Origin: Haloferax larsenii JCM 13917
GTDB lineage: Archaea; Halobacteriota; Halobacteria; Halobacteriales; Haloferacaceae
DNA: 64,000 bases
Direction: 5' to 3'
Assembly (NCBI RefSeq): GCF_000336955.1
Contig: NZ_AOLI01000008.1
Coordinates: 17,798 to 81,797, forward strand
Shown here: one piece after another, positions 45,132 to 53,590 of the stretch
Layout: each line of letters starts with the position of its first letter
Numbering within the stretch: the stretch's first letter is position 1
Notes under the pieces: model-generated
Databases searched by the model: none
What the model was told of the DNA's origin: nothing
Seen by the model: only the letters and a program-made list of their open reading frames with translations
Made by a program: the position numbers and the translations under genes

Positions 45132-46256
45132 TCAGGTAGTAAGGCCTCGGAGTGCTTCGTCGGTGATGCGGTCGTCGGGTGCGACAGTGTCGACACACCC
45201 TGCCTCGATGGCGCGCTTCGGCATCCCGAAGATAGCTGACGTTTCTTCGTCCTGTGCGACCGTGTGGCCGCCCGCGCGGCTGATGCGGGACATGCCTTCG
45301 ACACCGTCGCGGCCCATCCCCGTCAGGAGGACGCCCGCGAGTGGCGCGTCGACCACCTCTGCGGCCGACGACATCGTGAGGTCGATTGCCGGTTTGACAC
45401 CGTGAAGTGGGTCATCGTCGGAGAGCTCGAGTTTCAGGCGGCCGGCGCGGTCACCCGTCACGAGGAGGTGTGACCCGCCGGGCGCGATTCTGATTTCGCC
45501 CGGGCCGATTCGCTCGCCGTCGGTCGCCTCTTCGACGTTGTATTCACATCGCGCGTCGAGGCGAGCCGCGAATCGCTTCGTGAATCCCGCGGGCATGTGC
45601 TGGACGACGATTGCGCGCAATCCGGCCTCCTTCGGGAGCGCAGCGAGGACGCGCTCGACGACGTTCGGCCCGCCGGTCGATGCACCGATGATGAGTGTCG
45701 AACCCTCTTCGGGAAGCTGTTCTGTGTCCCCCTTCGACGACGCCGGTGACGCACTGGTTGCGGTCGACGTCGACGCCGACGCCGATGTCGACGCGGATGC
45801 TGTCGTCGTCGGAGATGGCCGCGACTTGTTGGCCGCCGAGAGGTCCACTGCCGCAGCGGACTGAATCTTCTCGACGAGTTCGCGCTTGACACGCGGCATC
45901 TCGGAGGTAACTTCACCACCAGGTTTCGTCACGAAGTCGACCGCGCCTCGGTCGAGTGCTTCGAACGTCACGTCCGCGTCCTCCTCGGCGTGTGCCGAGA
46001 GCATCAAGATGGGAGTCGGACACTCGTCCATGATGGCCTCGACGGCGTCGAGACCGTTCATCTCCGGCATCTCGATGTCCATCGTCACGACATCGGGGCT
46101 GTGTTCTTGGACCACGTCGATAGCCTCGCGTCCGTTTCCGGCCTCGGCGATTACCTCGACGTTAGCGTCTTCGAGGAGGGTCCGAATCAGCGTCCGCATG
46201 AATCGTGAGTCGTCGACGACGACAGCGCGCGTCGTCTCGTCGGTGGACGCACTCAT
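45132..46256 (-). CDS. cheB: CheB protein-glutamate methylesterase
   Basis: A 374-residue two-domain enzyme. The receiver domain has VVVDDSRFM and the phosphorylation site D60 in VVTMDIEMP. A Ser/Thr/Ala-rich linker (about residues 140-195) joins it to the methylesterase, whose catalytic Ser is in IGASTGGP, His in VVQHMPAGF and Asp in GMGRDGVEG. It heads the minus-strand che operon. The start MSASTDETTR at 46256 was preferred to an upstream ATG; the promoter shares the operator with cheW. Confidence 0.96.
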   Translation of the reverse strand: MSASTDETTRAVVVDDSRFMRTLIRTLLEDANVEVIAEAGNGREAIDVVQEHSPDVVTMDIEMPEMNGLDAVEAIMDECPTPILMLSAHAEEDADVTFEALDRGAVDFVTKPGGEVTSEMPRVKRELVEKIQSAAAVDLSAANKSRPSPTTTASASTSASASTSTATSASPASSKGDTEQLPEEGSTLIIGASTGGPNVVERVLAALPKEAGLRAIVVQHMPAGFTKRFAARLDARCEYNVEEATDGERIGPGEIRIAPGGSHLLVTGDRAGRLKLELSDDDPLHGVKPAIDLTMSSAAEVVDAPLAGVLLTGMGRDGVEGMSRISRAGGHTVAQDEETSAIFGMPKRAIEAGCVDTVAPDDRITDEALRGLTT

Positions 46257-46410
46257 CGGTGCCACCCAGTAGAACACACCCGGTAACCCGCAGCACGCAC
46301 TGCTACAGGGCGCTGTCGATGGCTCGGAGGAGTCGTCAGTATGCCGTTTCGTTCACCGCTCATCTATCTCCGAGGTTCGGAAATCGGATATATAAACGCT
46401 CGGCGAGGAG

Positions 46411-46424
46411 AATCACGGCTGATA
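46411..46424. promoter_or_regulatory. Bidirectional motility operator between cheB and cheW
   Basis: AATCA-CGGC-TGATA, one mismatch to TATCA-N4-TGATA. TTTATGG starts exactly 14 nt away on the plus strand (46439, toward cheW) and TTTATATATCC exactly 14 nt away on the minus strand (46396 downwards, toward cheB). The operator is thus centred between two core promoters. Confidence 0.7.
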
Positions 46425-46476
46425 ATCGGGTACGTACCTTTATGGCCTAAATCCGTGGATTCCTGGATAGACAGGG

Positions 46477-46495
46477 GGCGGCGCGTGTCGCCGCC
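46477..46495 (+). promoter_or_regulatory. 5' leader hairpin of the cheW mRNA
   Basis: GGCGGCG pairs with CGCCGCC around a 5-nt loop, ending ten bases before the cheW ATG. Expected transcription start is about 46466, so the leader is about 40 nt. Confidence 0.5.
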
Positions 46496-46505
46496 GGATT
46501 CCACC

Positions 46506-46976
46506 ATGCGACAGGATTCAATCACGACGGACGTGGCAGAAGAGGACGTCGAGGAAGACTCTGGAAAAGAAGTCCAAGTACTGGAATTCAAGCTGGGTCC
46601 CGAGACGTACTGTGTCGACATCGAATACGTGAGCGAAATCGTCGACAAGGGGCAACTTACGGGCGTCCCGAACGCACCGAACTACGTCGACGGCGTCATG
46701 GACCTCCGCGGTCGGACGACCTCCATCATCAATCCGAAGACGCTTCTCAACATCGACGACGACGGCGAGTCCAAGCGCATCGTCATCTTCGACCCCGGCA
46801 AGTTCGAAGACGAAGCGGCGACCGGCTGGCTCGTCGACGAGGTCTACCAGGTCGTTCGCGTCTCGGAAAACGAAGTCGAGGACCCGCCGATGGAGAAAGA
46901 CGACTCTATCGAGGGCATCATCAAGCGCGACGGCGACCTCGTCGTCTGGATTTCGCCGGTCCACGCCATCGAGTAA
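46506..46976 (+). CDS. cheW: CheW chemotaxis coupling protein
   Basis: A 156-residue adapter joining receptors to CheA. KEVQVLEFKLGPETYCVDIE opens the SH3-like fold; VPNAPNYVDGVMDLRGRTTS is the CheW signature, and IIKRDGDLVVWISPVHAI the end. The first 25 residues are an acidic extension. ATG 46506 is preferred because the upstream part of the frame is basic and non-conserved, and the predicted TSS lies within it. It is transcribed divergently from the cheB operon. Confidence 0.95.
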   Translation: MRQDSITTDVAEEDVEEDSGKEVQVLEFKLGPETYCVDIEYVSEIVDKGQLTGVPNAPNYVDGVMDLRGRTTSIINPKTLLNIDDDGESKRIVIFDPGKFEDEAATGWLVDEVYQVVRVSENEVEDPPMEKDDSIEGIIKRDGDLVVWISPVHAIE

Positions 46977-47157
46977 GTCGCCGACGCGACATCCACCTCG
47001 TTCTCTCGTTTCTGTTTTCTGACACGTAGTTGTAGCTGTAGTAACAGCTTCTCGGGCGCTGAATGGCGACCTCGTCGTGGTGAAAAGGAGGACATATATA
47101 TTTTCAGTAGAATGCTGGAACAACCATGCTCGGGAGATATCCACCGTGTACGGGGGG

Positions 47158-48747
47158 ATGGTCGTGACCGACGACTCATCCTCTTCGTTCGTGCAGTACG
47201 GTATCGACGACAAACCACCCCTTCCAACCTCTCTCCTTCTCGGCGTGCAACACTACCTCACGATGGTGGGTGCCAACATCGCCGTTCCCCTGATTCTCGC
47301 CGGTGTCCTCGGAATGCCCGACGAGGTCGTGCCGCGTTTCGTCGGCACGTTCTTCGTCGTCTCCGGCATCGCCACGCTGATGCAGACGACGTTCGGGAAC
47401 CGCTACCCCATCGTGCAGGGTGCGCCCTTCTCGATGCTGGCACCCGCAATCGCCGTCATCGGCGTCGTGAAAGCGACCGATCCGGCAGGGGTCGCGTGGC
47501 AGTCGGCGCTGTTGCAACTCCAGGGCGCAATCATCGTCGCCGCGGCGGTCGAGGTGCTCGTCGGCTACTTCGGCCTCCTCGGGCGGCTTCGCAAGTTCAT
47601 CTCGCCGGTGGTCATCGCGCCGACCATCGCCCTCATCGGGCTCTCGTTGTTCGACGTTCCGCAGGTCACGTCGGCCACCAACAACTGGTGGCTGCTCGGC
47701 CTCACGCTCGCGCTTATCGTCCTCTTCTCGCAGTACCTCGACACCACCCATCCGGCGTTCAAGCTCTTTCCGGTGCTTCTCGGCGTCTTCGTCTCGTACG
47801 TCATCGCCGCGGCGCTCTCGCTGACTGGCTACATCACGCCGGGTGCACCCGGATTCGTCGACTTAGCCTCGGTCGCGAGCGCGCCAGCACTCATGCCAAT
47901 CTACCCGCTCCAGTGGGGCTTCGCGGGCGGCGCGGGCACGACGACTGTCGCACTTCCCGTCGTCGGAACCGTCGCGTTCGGTATCCCGCAGTTCACGACC
48001 TCGTTCATCATCGGCATGCTCGCGGGCGTCGCCGCCTCGATGGTCGAGTCCTTCGGCGACTACCACGCTGTCGCTCGTCTCTCGGGTGTCGGCGCGCCCT
48101 CCGAGCGCCGTATCAACCACGGCATCGGTATGGAAGGGCTGATGAACATCTTCTCGGCAGTCATGGGCGGGAGTGGTTCGACCTCCTACTCCGAGAATAT
48201 CGGCGCAATCGGCCTGACTGGCGTCGCCTCCCGCTACGTCGTGCAGGTCGGCGCTGGCGTCATGCTTCTCATGGGCTTCGTCGGCTACTTCGGCCAACTC
48301 ATCGCGACCATTCCGGGGCCAATCGTCGGCGGCCTCTACATCGCCATGTTCGGCCAAATCGTCGCTGTCGGCCTCTCGAACCTGAAGTACGTCGACCTCG
48401 ACTCGTCGCGCAACATCTTCGTCATCGGCGTGGCGATGTTCGCCGGGCTGGCGATTCCGGCGTACATGGGTAACGTCGGCAGTGCCGAGACGTTCAGACA
48501 GGGCATGAGCCAAGTCGCCGTCCTCGGTCCCATCCTCGGGAGCCAAATCATCGCTGATACAATCTTCGTCATCGGTTCGACCGGCATGGCGGTCGGCGGA
48601 CTGTTCGCGTTCTTCTTCGACAACACCATCGAGGGAACCCGCGTCGAGCGCGGCCTCGAAGAGTGGGAAGACACCGTCGAAGAAGACGGTGAGTTCACGT
48701 CTGCTATCGACCGCCTCCGCGACGACGCGCCGTCGACTGCCGACTGA
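47158..48747 (+). CDS. NCS2-family purine/uracil permease
   Basis: A 529-residue membrane transporter of the nucleobase-cation symporter 2 family with about 12-14 spans. Family landmarks are LLGVQHYLTMVGANIAVPLI near the N-terminus, the substrate-site SMVESFGDYHAVARLSG (Glu/Asp) and GGSGSTSYSENIGAIGLTGV. The tail is acidic and cytoplasmic. ATG 47158 was taken (MVVTDDSSSS); a TATA-like acatatatatttt at about 47088-47100 implies a leader of about 40 nt. Whether it carries xanthine, uric acid or uracil is open. Confidence 0.88.
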   Translation: MVVTDDSSSSFVQYGIDDKPPLPTSLLLGVQHYLTMVGANIAVPLILAGVLGMPDEVVPRFVGTFFVVSGIATLMQTTFGNRYPIVQGAPFSMLAPAIAVIGVVKATDPAGVAWQSALLQLQGAIIVAAAVEVLVGYFGLLGRLRKFISPVVIAPTIALIGLSLFDVPQVTSATNNWWLLGLTLALIVLFSQYLDTTHPAFKLFPVLLGVFVSYVIAAALSLTGYITPGAPGFVDLASVASAPALMPIYPLQWGFAGGAGTTTVALPVVGTVAFGIPQFTTSFIIGMLAGVAASMVESFGDYHAVARLSGVGAPSERRINHGIGMEGLMNIFSAVMGGSGSTSYSENIGAIGLTGVASRYVVQVGAGVMLLMGFVGYFGQLIATIPGPIVGGLYIAMFGQIVAVGLSNLKYVDLDSSRNIFVIGVAMFAGLAIPAYMGNVGSAETFRQGMSQVAVLGPILGSQIIADTIFVIGSTGMAVGGLFAFFFDNTIEGTRVERGLEEWEDTVEEDGEFTSAIDRLRDDAPSTAD

Positions 48748-48858
48748 GTCGCGGCACTCTCTGCGTCTCTTTTGGCGGTATCATCGACTGGAGTGTTCGG
48801 GGACACGAACAGTAGCGACCAGCGGTCAGAGTGTCCAATGAACCGAATAGCTCGCTAG

Positions 48859-48877
48859 TTTTTAGGACACCCAAAAA
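48859..48877. promoter_or_regulatory. Imperfect third iron-box-like site
   Basis: TTTTTAGGACACCCAAAAA shows half-site similarity to the two boxes nearer the gene (TTTAGG ... CCNAAA) but with loss of symmetry. It lies about 100 bp upstream of the start. Confidence 0.3.
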
Positions 48878-48915
48878 TAGCGGGTAACGGGCGAGTTGGC
48901 ACTCCTTACCACAGT

Positions 48916-48931
48916 TTTTGGTCGACCTAAA
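48916..48931 (+). promoter_or_regulatory. DtxR/SirR-type iron box, distal
   Basis: TTTTGGTCGACCTAAA is a nearly perfect palindrome (one mismatched pair) related to the DtxR-family consensus TTAGGNNNNCCTAA. It sits immediately upstream of the TATA-like TTTTATTT at 48943-48950. Confidence 0.6.
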
Positions 48932-48951
48932 CTTCGAAGGCCTTTTATTTG

Positions 48952-48967
48952 TTTAGGCGAGCCTAAA
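48952..48967 (+). promoter_or_regulatory. DtxR/SirR-type iron box, proximal
   Basis: TTTAGGCGAGCCTAAA is a perfect palindrome matching the iron-dependent repressor consensus of archaea and DtxR. It lies between the TATA box and the ATG at 48973, so occupancy would block initiation. Confidence 0.75.
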
Positions 48968-48972
48968 GATTG

Positions 48973-51441
48973 ATGACGTACTCACGACGGACACTGTTGA
49001 AGACGACAGGGTTGGCAGTCGCGACTGCTGGCCTCGCAGGATGTAGCGGCCAAGACGACGCGTCGGCCAAAACCAAAACGACGACCGGTTCGTCCGAGAC
49101 GGAGACCGACGAGGCCGAAACGACGGCAAAGGCAGAGGTGACGGTCGACGCGTCTGTCGCCGTCGCCGCCGAGTGGAACGTGATGCGTGCTCGGCTGTAC
49201 GATTCTATCGCACTCGCGACCGCTGGCCATCTCGGAAGCGCCGGACAGGTCACACAGGACGTGTTCAAGCGCTTCGAAGGTGCGTCGGGCGAGTGGGGTG
49301 CCCACGAACAGCTCGAAGCGACGAACAAGGAGAACTACGAGACGTTCGAGGAGCACCTCGGCGGGGCACAGGAGGCCTTCTCGAACGGCAACGCCGGTGA
49401 GGGGACGGACCTCGCACGGCAGGCGTCCAACAACCTGCTCGCCGCACAGCGCGGGCGCGTCGACGCCGCCGTCGTCGATGCACTCGACGTCCTCCTGTTC
49501 GGTGCTCGCGCTCGCGACGTGGAGATGCTCGCCGCCGCCGGCGAGGTCGAGGCCGCCGCGACGCTCGCACACGACGTGTACGAGTCCTTCGAATCGGCGT
49601 CCGCACACGACGCCCTCGAAGACGCGTCCGGTGAGCTGTACGAGGCCTTCGAAGGCGGTATCGAAGGTGCCGCCGACGCGGGCGATGCGGATTCGATTCA
49701 GCAGTCCGCTCGCGCCGCCGCCGACGCGACGGTCGAAGCGAGCTACGAACTCGCTCCCGAGAGCGTCGCCGGCGCGACTCACCTCGCACTCATGCAGTCT
49801 GTCGGCTTCGACGCCGAGGTGCTCGCCGGTCTCGGCGGCCCCGGCGACGACTACGCTCACGCCGCGTCGCTCACGCTCTACCGCGCCCGCGCGGCCGACG
49901 TCGCGTGGCTCGTCGCACAGGGCAAAAGCGAGTTCGCCGCGACGCTCGCTGGCGACGTCTTCGCTCACTTCGAAGGCGCACGCGCACACGAAGCGCTCGA
50001 AGAGGCAGACCACGACGCCTACGAAGGCTTCGAAGGCGGTCTCGAATCGCTGAAGTCGGCCGCGGAGTCGGGCGACGCCGAGGCGACCGCCGACGCGCTC
50101 GCCACGGTCGACGAGAACCTGCTCACCGGCGTCTCGGCACTCGCTGGCGAGGGCGCGACCACGCTCGAAGCGGCATTCTTCCGCGCTCGCCTCGCCGACG
50201 CCCGCGAACTCGTCGAACTCGGGGCGACCGACCGCGCCGCGTCCATCGCTGAAGGGCTCTTCGGCCGGTTCGAAGAGAACGAGGCCGACATCCACGAGGC
50301 CGTCGAGCACGAGTCCGAAGAACTCTACCACCGCTTCGAGGAAGAGCACCTCGCAGGCCTCGTCGACGCCGCGTCGGCAGGAAACGCCGAGAAAGCAATC
50401 ACGCACGCCGAAGGCGCGATGGACGCGCTCTTCGAGTTCGAAGCAGCCGTCAGCACGACCGCGGAAGTCTCGGCCGCCGAAGCGGCGTTCTTCGGCGCTC
50501 GCGGCTTCGACGCTGCCGGTCTCGCGACGCTCGACTCCTCGGATCGCGCGTCTGACGTCGTCTCGTCCACCTTCGAATTCTTCGAGACGGGCGCCGGCGG
50601 CTACCACGGGGCGCTCGAAGACGCCGACCACGACCTCTACGAGTCGTTCGAAGGCGCGCTCGGCGAGGTTCGGACCGCGGCCGAAGAGGGCGGCGACACC
50701 TACGGCGCGGCGAAGACGTACAACCAGAAGGCGGTCGATTCGATGTACGCTGTCGTGGCGAACGCTGCTGCTGACGCGGGTCTCGCGGCCGCCGCGTCTG
50801 GACTCATGAGTGGCGTCTTCCAGACCTTCGAGGGCGCTCGCGTCCACGAAACGCTGGAGGAATCCGACCACGGTGCGTACGAAGGCTTCGAAGAGAAGCT
50901 CGGCGCGTACGTCTCGGCACTCGAAGACGGCGGCGACGTTGACGCGTCCGCGGAAGCCTACGCGACTGCGACGCTCCGCGCCCAGTTCGCCGTCGTCGGT
51001 GCAATCGACAAGGCACCGTCTGCCGACTCGTCGTCACACGGTCACGACCACGGAAGCGAAGAGACCGAACTGTCCGGTGGTCCGAACGTCGTCGAGGGCG
51101 TCCCCGAAGACGCCGACCACGTCGTGAAGATGAAGGCCGTCGCATTCGAGCCCGCCGAACTGACCGTGAAGGTCGGCGACACGGTCGCATTCGAGCACGC
51201 GGGCGGCGAGCCACACTCGGTGACTGCCTACGGCGACGAGATTCCGGAGGGTGCCGCCTACTGGGCGTCCGGCGGATTCGAGTCGCAGGACGCCGCAGAG
51301 ACCGGTTGGGACGAAGGCAAGGGGGCCGTCCAGTCCGGCCAGTCCTACGTCCACACCTTCGAGACGGCCGGCGAACACGGCTACTACTGCGTCCCGCACG
51401 AAGCAGCGGGCATGACGGGGGAGATAATCGTCGAGGAATAG
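48973..51441 (+). CDS. Iron-box-regulated lipoprotein: DUF5059-like repeats plus halocyanin domain
   Basis: An 822-residue Tat lipoprotein (YSRRTLLKTTG, lipobox LAGC). After a Thr/Glu linker come about six alpha-helical repeats of 75-105 residues, each with a core like FEGARAHEALEEADHDAYEGFE (variants at about residues 90, 200, 330, 430, 535, 625). The repeated His, Glu and Asp could bind metal. The C-terminal about 100 residues are a cupredoxin with ligands in EPHSVTAYG (His), YYCVPHEAAGM (Cys, His, Met). Iron boxes flank its TATA, so it should be repressed with iron. The combination resembles EfeO-type iron-uptake proteins in logic, not in proven homology. Confidence 0.8.
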   Translation: MTYSRRTLLKTTGLAVATAGLAGCSGQDDASAKTKTTTGSSETETDEAETTAKAEVTVDASVAVAAEWNVMRARLYDSIALATAGHLGSAGQVTQDVFKRFEGASGEWGAHEQLEATNKENYETFEEHLGGAQEAFSNGNAGEGTDLARQASNNLLAAQRGRVDAAVVDALDVLLFGARARDVEMLAAAGEVEAAATLAHDVYESFESASAHDALEDASGELYEAFEGGIEGAADAGDADSIQQSARAAADATVEASYELAPESVAGATHLALMQSVGFDAEVLAGLGGPGDDYAHAASLTLYRARAADVAWLVAQGKSEFAATLAGDVFAHFEGARAHEALEEADHDAYEGFEGGLESLKSAAESGDAEATADALATVDENLLTGVSALAGEGATTLEAAFFRARLADARELVELGATDRAASIAEGLFGRFEENEADIHEAVEHESEELYHRFEEEHLAGLVDAASAGNAEKAITHAEGAMDALFEFEAAVSTTAEVSAAEAAFFGARGFDAAGLATLDSSDRASDVVSSTFEFFETGAGGYHGALEDADHDLYESFEGALGEVRTAAEEGGDTYGAAKTYNQKAVDSMYAVVANAAADAGLAAAASGLMSGVFQTFEGARVHETLEESDHGAYEGFEEKLGAYVSALEDGGDVDASAEAYATATLRAQFAVVGAIDKAPSADSSSHGHDHGSEETELSGGPNVVEGVPEDADHVVKMKAVAFEPAELTVKVGDTVAFEHAGGEPHSVTAYGDEIPEGAAYWASGGFESQDAAETGWDEGKGAVQSGQSYVHTFETAGEHGYYCVPHEAAGMTGEIIVEE

Positions 51442-51507
51442 GCTGACCTTCCCACGGCCCCGCACGTCCCTACAACGAAGTGTCTGGCATGCTTCGTTTT
51501 GTTTCTT

Positions 51508-51630
51508 TTACCCGCGTCCGAGTGCGACGATGACGAGATACCCGATAGCTCCTGCGACGAACAACAAGACTGGAATCGCAAAGGGACCGAATATCCCGAT
51601 GAGCGTGTCGAGGGGTCCGAGTTGGAGCAT
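51508..51630 (-). CDS. Small single-span membrane protein, 40 aa
   Basis: ATG 51630 opens MLQLGPLDTLIGIFGPFAIP, followed by one hydrophobic stretch (VLLFVAGAIGYLVIVALG) and a final Arg-Gly. The clean layout and position 58 bp upstream of no other minus gene but downstream of mscS (51689) suggest it may be co-transcribed with mscS. Function unknown; too short for default gene callers. Confidence 0.5.
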   Translation of the reverse strand: MLQLGPLDTLIGIFGPFAIPVLLFVAGAIGYLVIVALGRG

Positions 51631-51688
51631 ATGCGACCAATGGATGGACGACGGTTAACGTTCTCGCCGGTCGTCTGGTCTCGTCTTC

Positions 51689-52885
51689 CTATTCGTCGTA
51701 CGTGTCGTCGTCCATGAGGTCGTCGTACGTGTCGTCCTCGCCATCACTCTCGTCGAATTGGGTGTCTCGGTTGTGAGCGACGCCGCCGTTCGTTGCCTCG
51801 GCGGTTGCCGACTGCGGAGGGGTCGGTGCCCCGGACGACGAGTAGACGTGCACGTCGCGCTGCGGGAACGGAATCCCGATATCGGCGTCGTTCAGCCTCT
51901 TGTACATCGTTCGGTTGATGTTGTGAGTCGCCTTCGCGCGCTTGAGGGGGCTGTTGACCCAACAGAGGAGTTCGTATTCGAGCGCGTCCGGGCCGAACTG
52001 GCGGAAGCGCGCCCGGGGGCGCGGCGAATCGAGCACTAACGGTTCGTCGAGTGCGATGTCGACGAGCAGCTCTTCGAACTCGTCGATGTCGGTCCCGTAG
52101 GCGACGCCGATAGGGACTTTCACCCGGCGGCGACGGTTCGGAGCCGACTCGTTGATGATTTTCGCGGCGTTGAGCACCGAGTTCGGCACCGTGACGAGGA
52201 GTTCGTCGCGCGTGAGAAGCGTCGTCGAGCGAATCCCGACTTTGACGACGGTCCCCGCCTCGCCGGAGTCGAGGACGACGTAGTCGCCAATCTTGTACGT
52301 GTCGTCGAAGTACAGCGCGATGCCGCCGAAGAAGTTGGCGACGGTGTCTTTCGCGGCGAATCCGACCGCGATACCGGCGATTCCCGCCCCGGCGAAGAGC
52401 GGCGTAATCTCGATTCCCCAGAGGAACAACAGCGCGCCGATGGTCCCGATAGAGACGAGAAGCGTCCAGATGTTCGAAAAGACGGGCGCGAAGTCGAATC
52501 TGCTGCCTTTGTCTTTGACCGCTTCGACCAGTCGGTTGACGAGTCGGTTGAGCGCCCACGCCCAGACGAGGATACCGACCGAGACCGACGGCCGGCCGAA
52601 GAAGGTGTTGAGGTCCTCGGAACTCACCACGAGCGCGTCGGCGACCGCCGGCGTCTGGGCGAACAGATAGACACCCGTGAGCGAGACGGTGACGACGATT
52701 GGCCAGCGAAGTTCCTGTACGACGATGTTGTCGAGACCCGTTTCGGTCCGTCGGGTGTACTGAAACAGCAGTCTGAGCACCACCGCCTCCATCACGAACG
52801 CGCCGACGACGGAGACGAGTACCACGAGTAGCGTCGCCTCTATCGCCGACAGGCCCGAGAGTAGTTCCGTGAGGTGCTGACTCAT
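51689..52885 (-). CDS. MscS-family mechanosensitive ion channel
   Basis: A 398-residue small-conductance mechanosensitive channel. Three or four N-terminal membrane helices (about 15-40, 60-80, 100-120, 145-165) lead to the pore helix LFAGAGIAGIAVGFAAKDTV and the MscS signature FFGGIALYFDDTYKIGDYVV, then the cytoplasmic vestibule (RSTTLLTRDELLVTVPNSVL). The last 50 residues are an acidic haloarchaeal tail with a duplicated DDTYDDLMD-like element. A much longer open frame upstream is a shadow of two plus-strand genes; ATG 52885 is the first coherent start. Confidence 0.92.
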   Translation of the reverse strand: MSQHLTELLSGLSAIEATLLVVLVSVVGAFVMEAVVLRLLFQYTRRTETGLDNIVVQELRWPIVVTVSLTGVYLFAQTPAVADALVVSSEDLNTFFGRPSVSVGILVWAWALNRLVNRLVEAVKDKGSRFDFAPVFSNIWTLLVSIGTIGALLFLWGIEITPLFAGAGIAGIAVGFAAKDTVANFFGGIALYFDDTYKIGDYVVLDSGEAGTVVKVGIRSTTLLTRDELLVTVPNSVLNAAKIINESAPNRRRRVKVPIGVAYGTDIDEFEELLVDIALDEPLVLDSPRPRARFRQFGPDALEYELLCWVNSPLKRAKATHNINRTMYKRLNDADIGIPFPQRDVHVYSSSGAPTPPQSATAEATNGGVAHNRDTQFDESDGEDDTYDDLMDDDTYDE

Positions 52886-53041
52886 GCCGCGACAGTCGCG
52901 GCCGCGGGGGATAACGATTGCTCCGGTGTCGCTTCGAGTACTGGCTGACCCGGTGTCGCTTCGAGTGCCGATTGCCCCCTCCGTCGGGCGCACGCGACCA
53001 GTCGAAAGGTTTTGTGTACCGCGTGGGCGAGGACACACCAG

Positions 53042-53536
53042 ATGTACCGATTCGGTCACTGGGGCGTCTCGCTGCTCGTGTTCGCGCCGTTCGGGTTCGC
53101 GCTCGTGCAGACGGGACACCCGGAACTGGCGTTCGTGCTGGGTGCCGTGATGTGTTGGCTTGCGATGCTTCCCGACTACGACCACCGCGTTCCCGGCCTG
53201 TCGCACCGCGGCCCGACGCACACGATTCTCTTTGCCCTCCTCGTCGGGGGTGTCGGCGGCGGCGCTGCGAAACTGCTCGCATCGACCGGCGGCCTCGCCG
53301 ACTCGGGCGCGACGACATTGACCGGATTCGGATTCGCCGCCGGTGCGCTCACGATTCTCGCGCACCTCCTCGCCGACGCGCTCACGCCCGCGGGAATCCG
53401 CCCGTTTTGGCCCCTCTCGTCGCGGAAGGTGACGCTCTCGCTGTGGACCGCCGACAACACCGTCGCCAACTACGGCCTCTTCGGACTCGGCGTGTTCGCG
53501 GTGGCAGCGACGGCCTATCTGTCGCTCGTCGTCTGA
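53042..53536 (+). CDS. Membrane-bound metal-dependent hydrolase (YdjM/DUF457 type)
   Basis: A 164-residue protein with four membrane spans. Putative metal ligands match the DUF457 pattern: H6 (MYRFGHWG), MLPDYDHRVPGLSHRGPTHT near residues 42-61, and LLADALTPAGIRPFWPL further on. The fold resembles phospholipase C/lipid-modifying hydrolases, but substrates are not known. It stands alone, upstream of the AhpD-like gene by 55 bp. Confidence 0.82.
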   Translation: MYRFGHWGVSLLVFAPFGFALVQTGHPELAFVLGAVMCWLAMLPDYDHRVPGLSHRGPTHTILFALLVGGVGGGAAKLLASTGGLADSGATTLTGFGFAAGALTILAHLLADALTPAGIRPFWPLSSRKVTLSLWTADNTVANYGLFGLGVFAVAATAYLSLVV

Positions 53537-53590
53537 TTCCGCCCCGAATACTGAGGAATCGTTAAGGTCCGTCCGGGCGAGCACCGACCC

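Noticed and set aside
52922..52968. Direct repeat of CCGGTGTCGCTTCGAGT upstream of mscS
   Set aside because: Two copies 26 bp apart; may contain regulatory information but no dyad or known motif is visible, so not listed as a feature.
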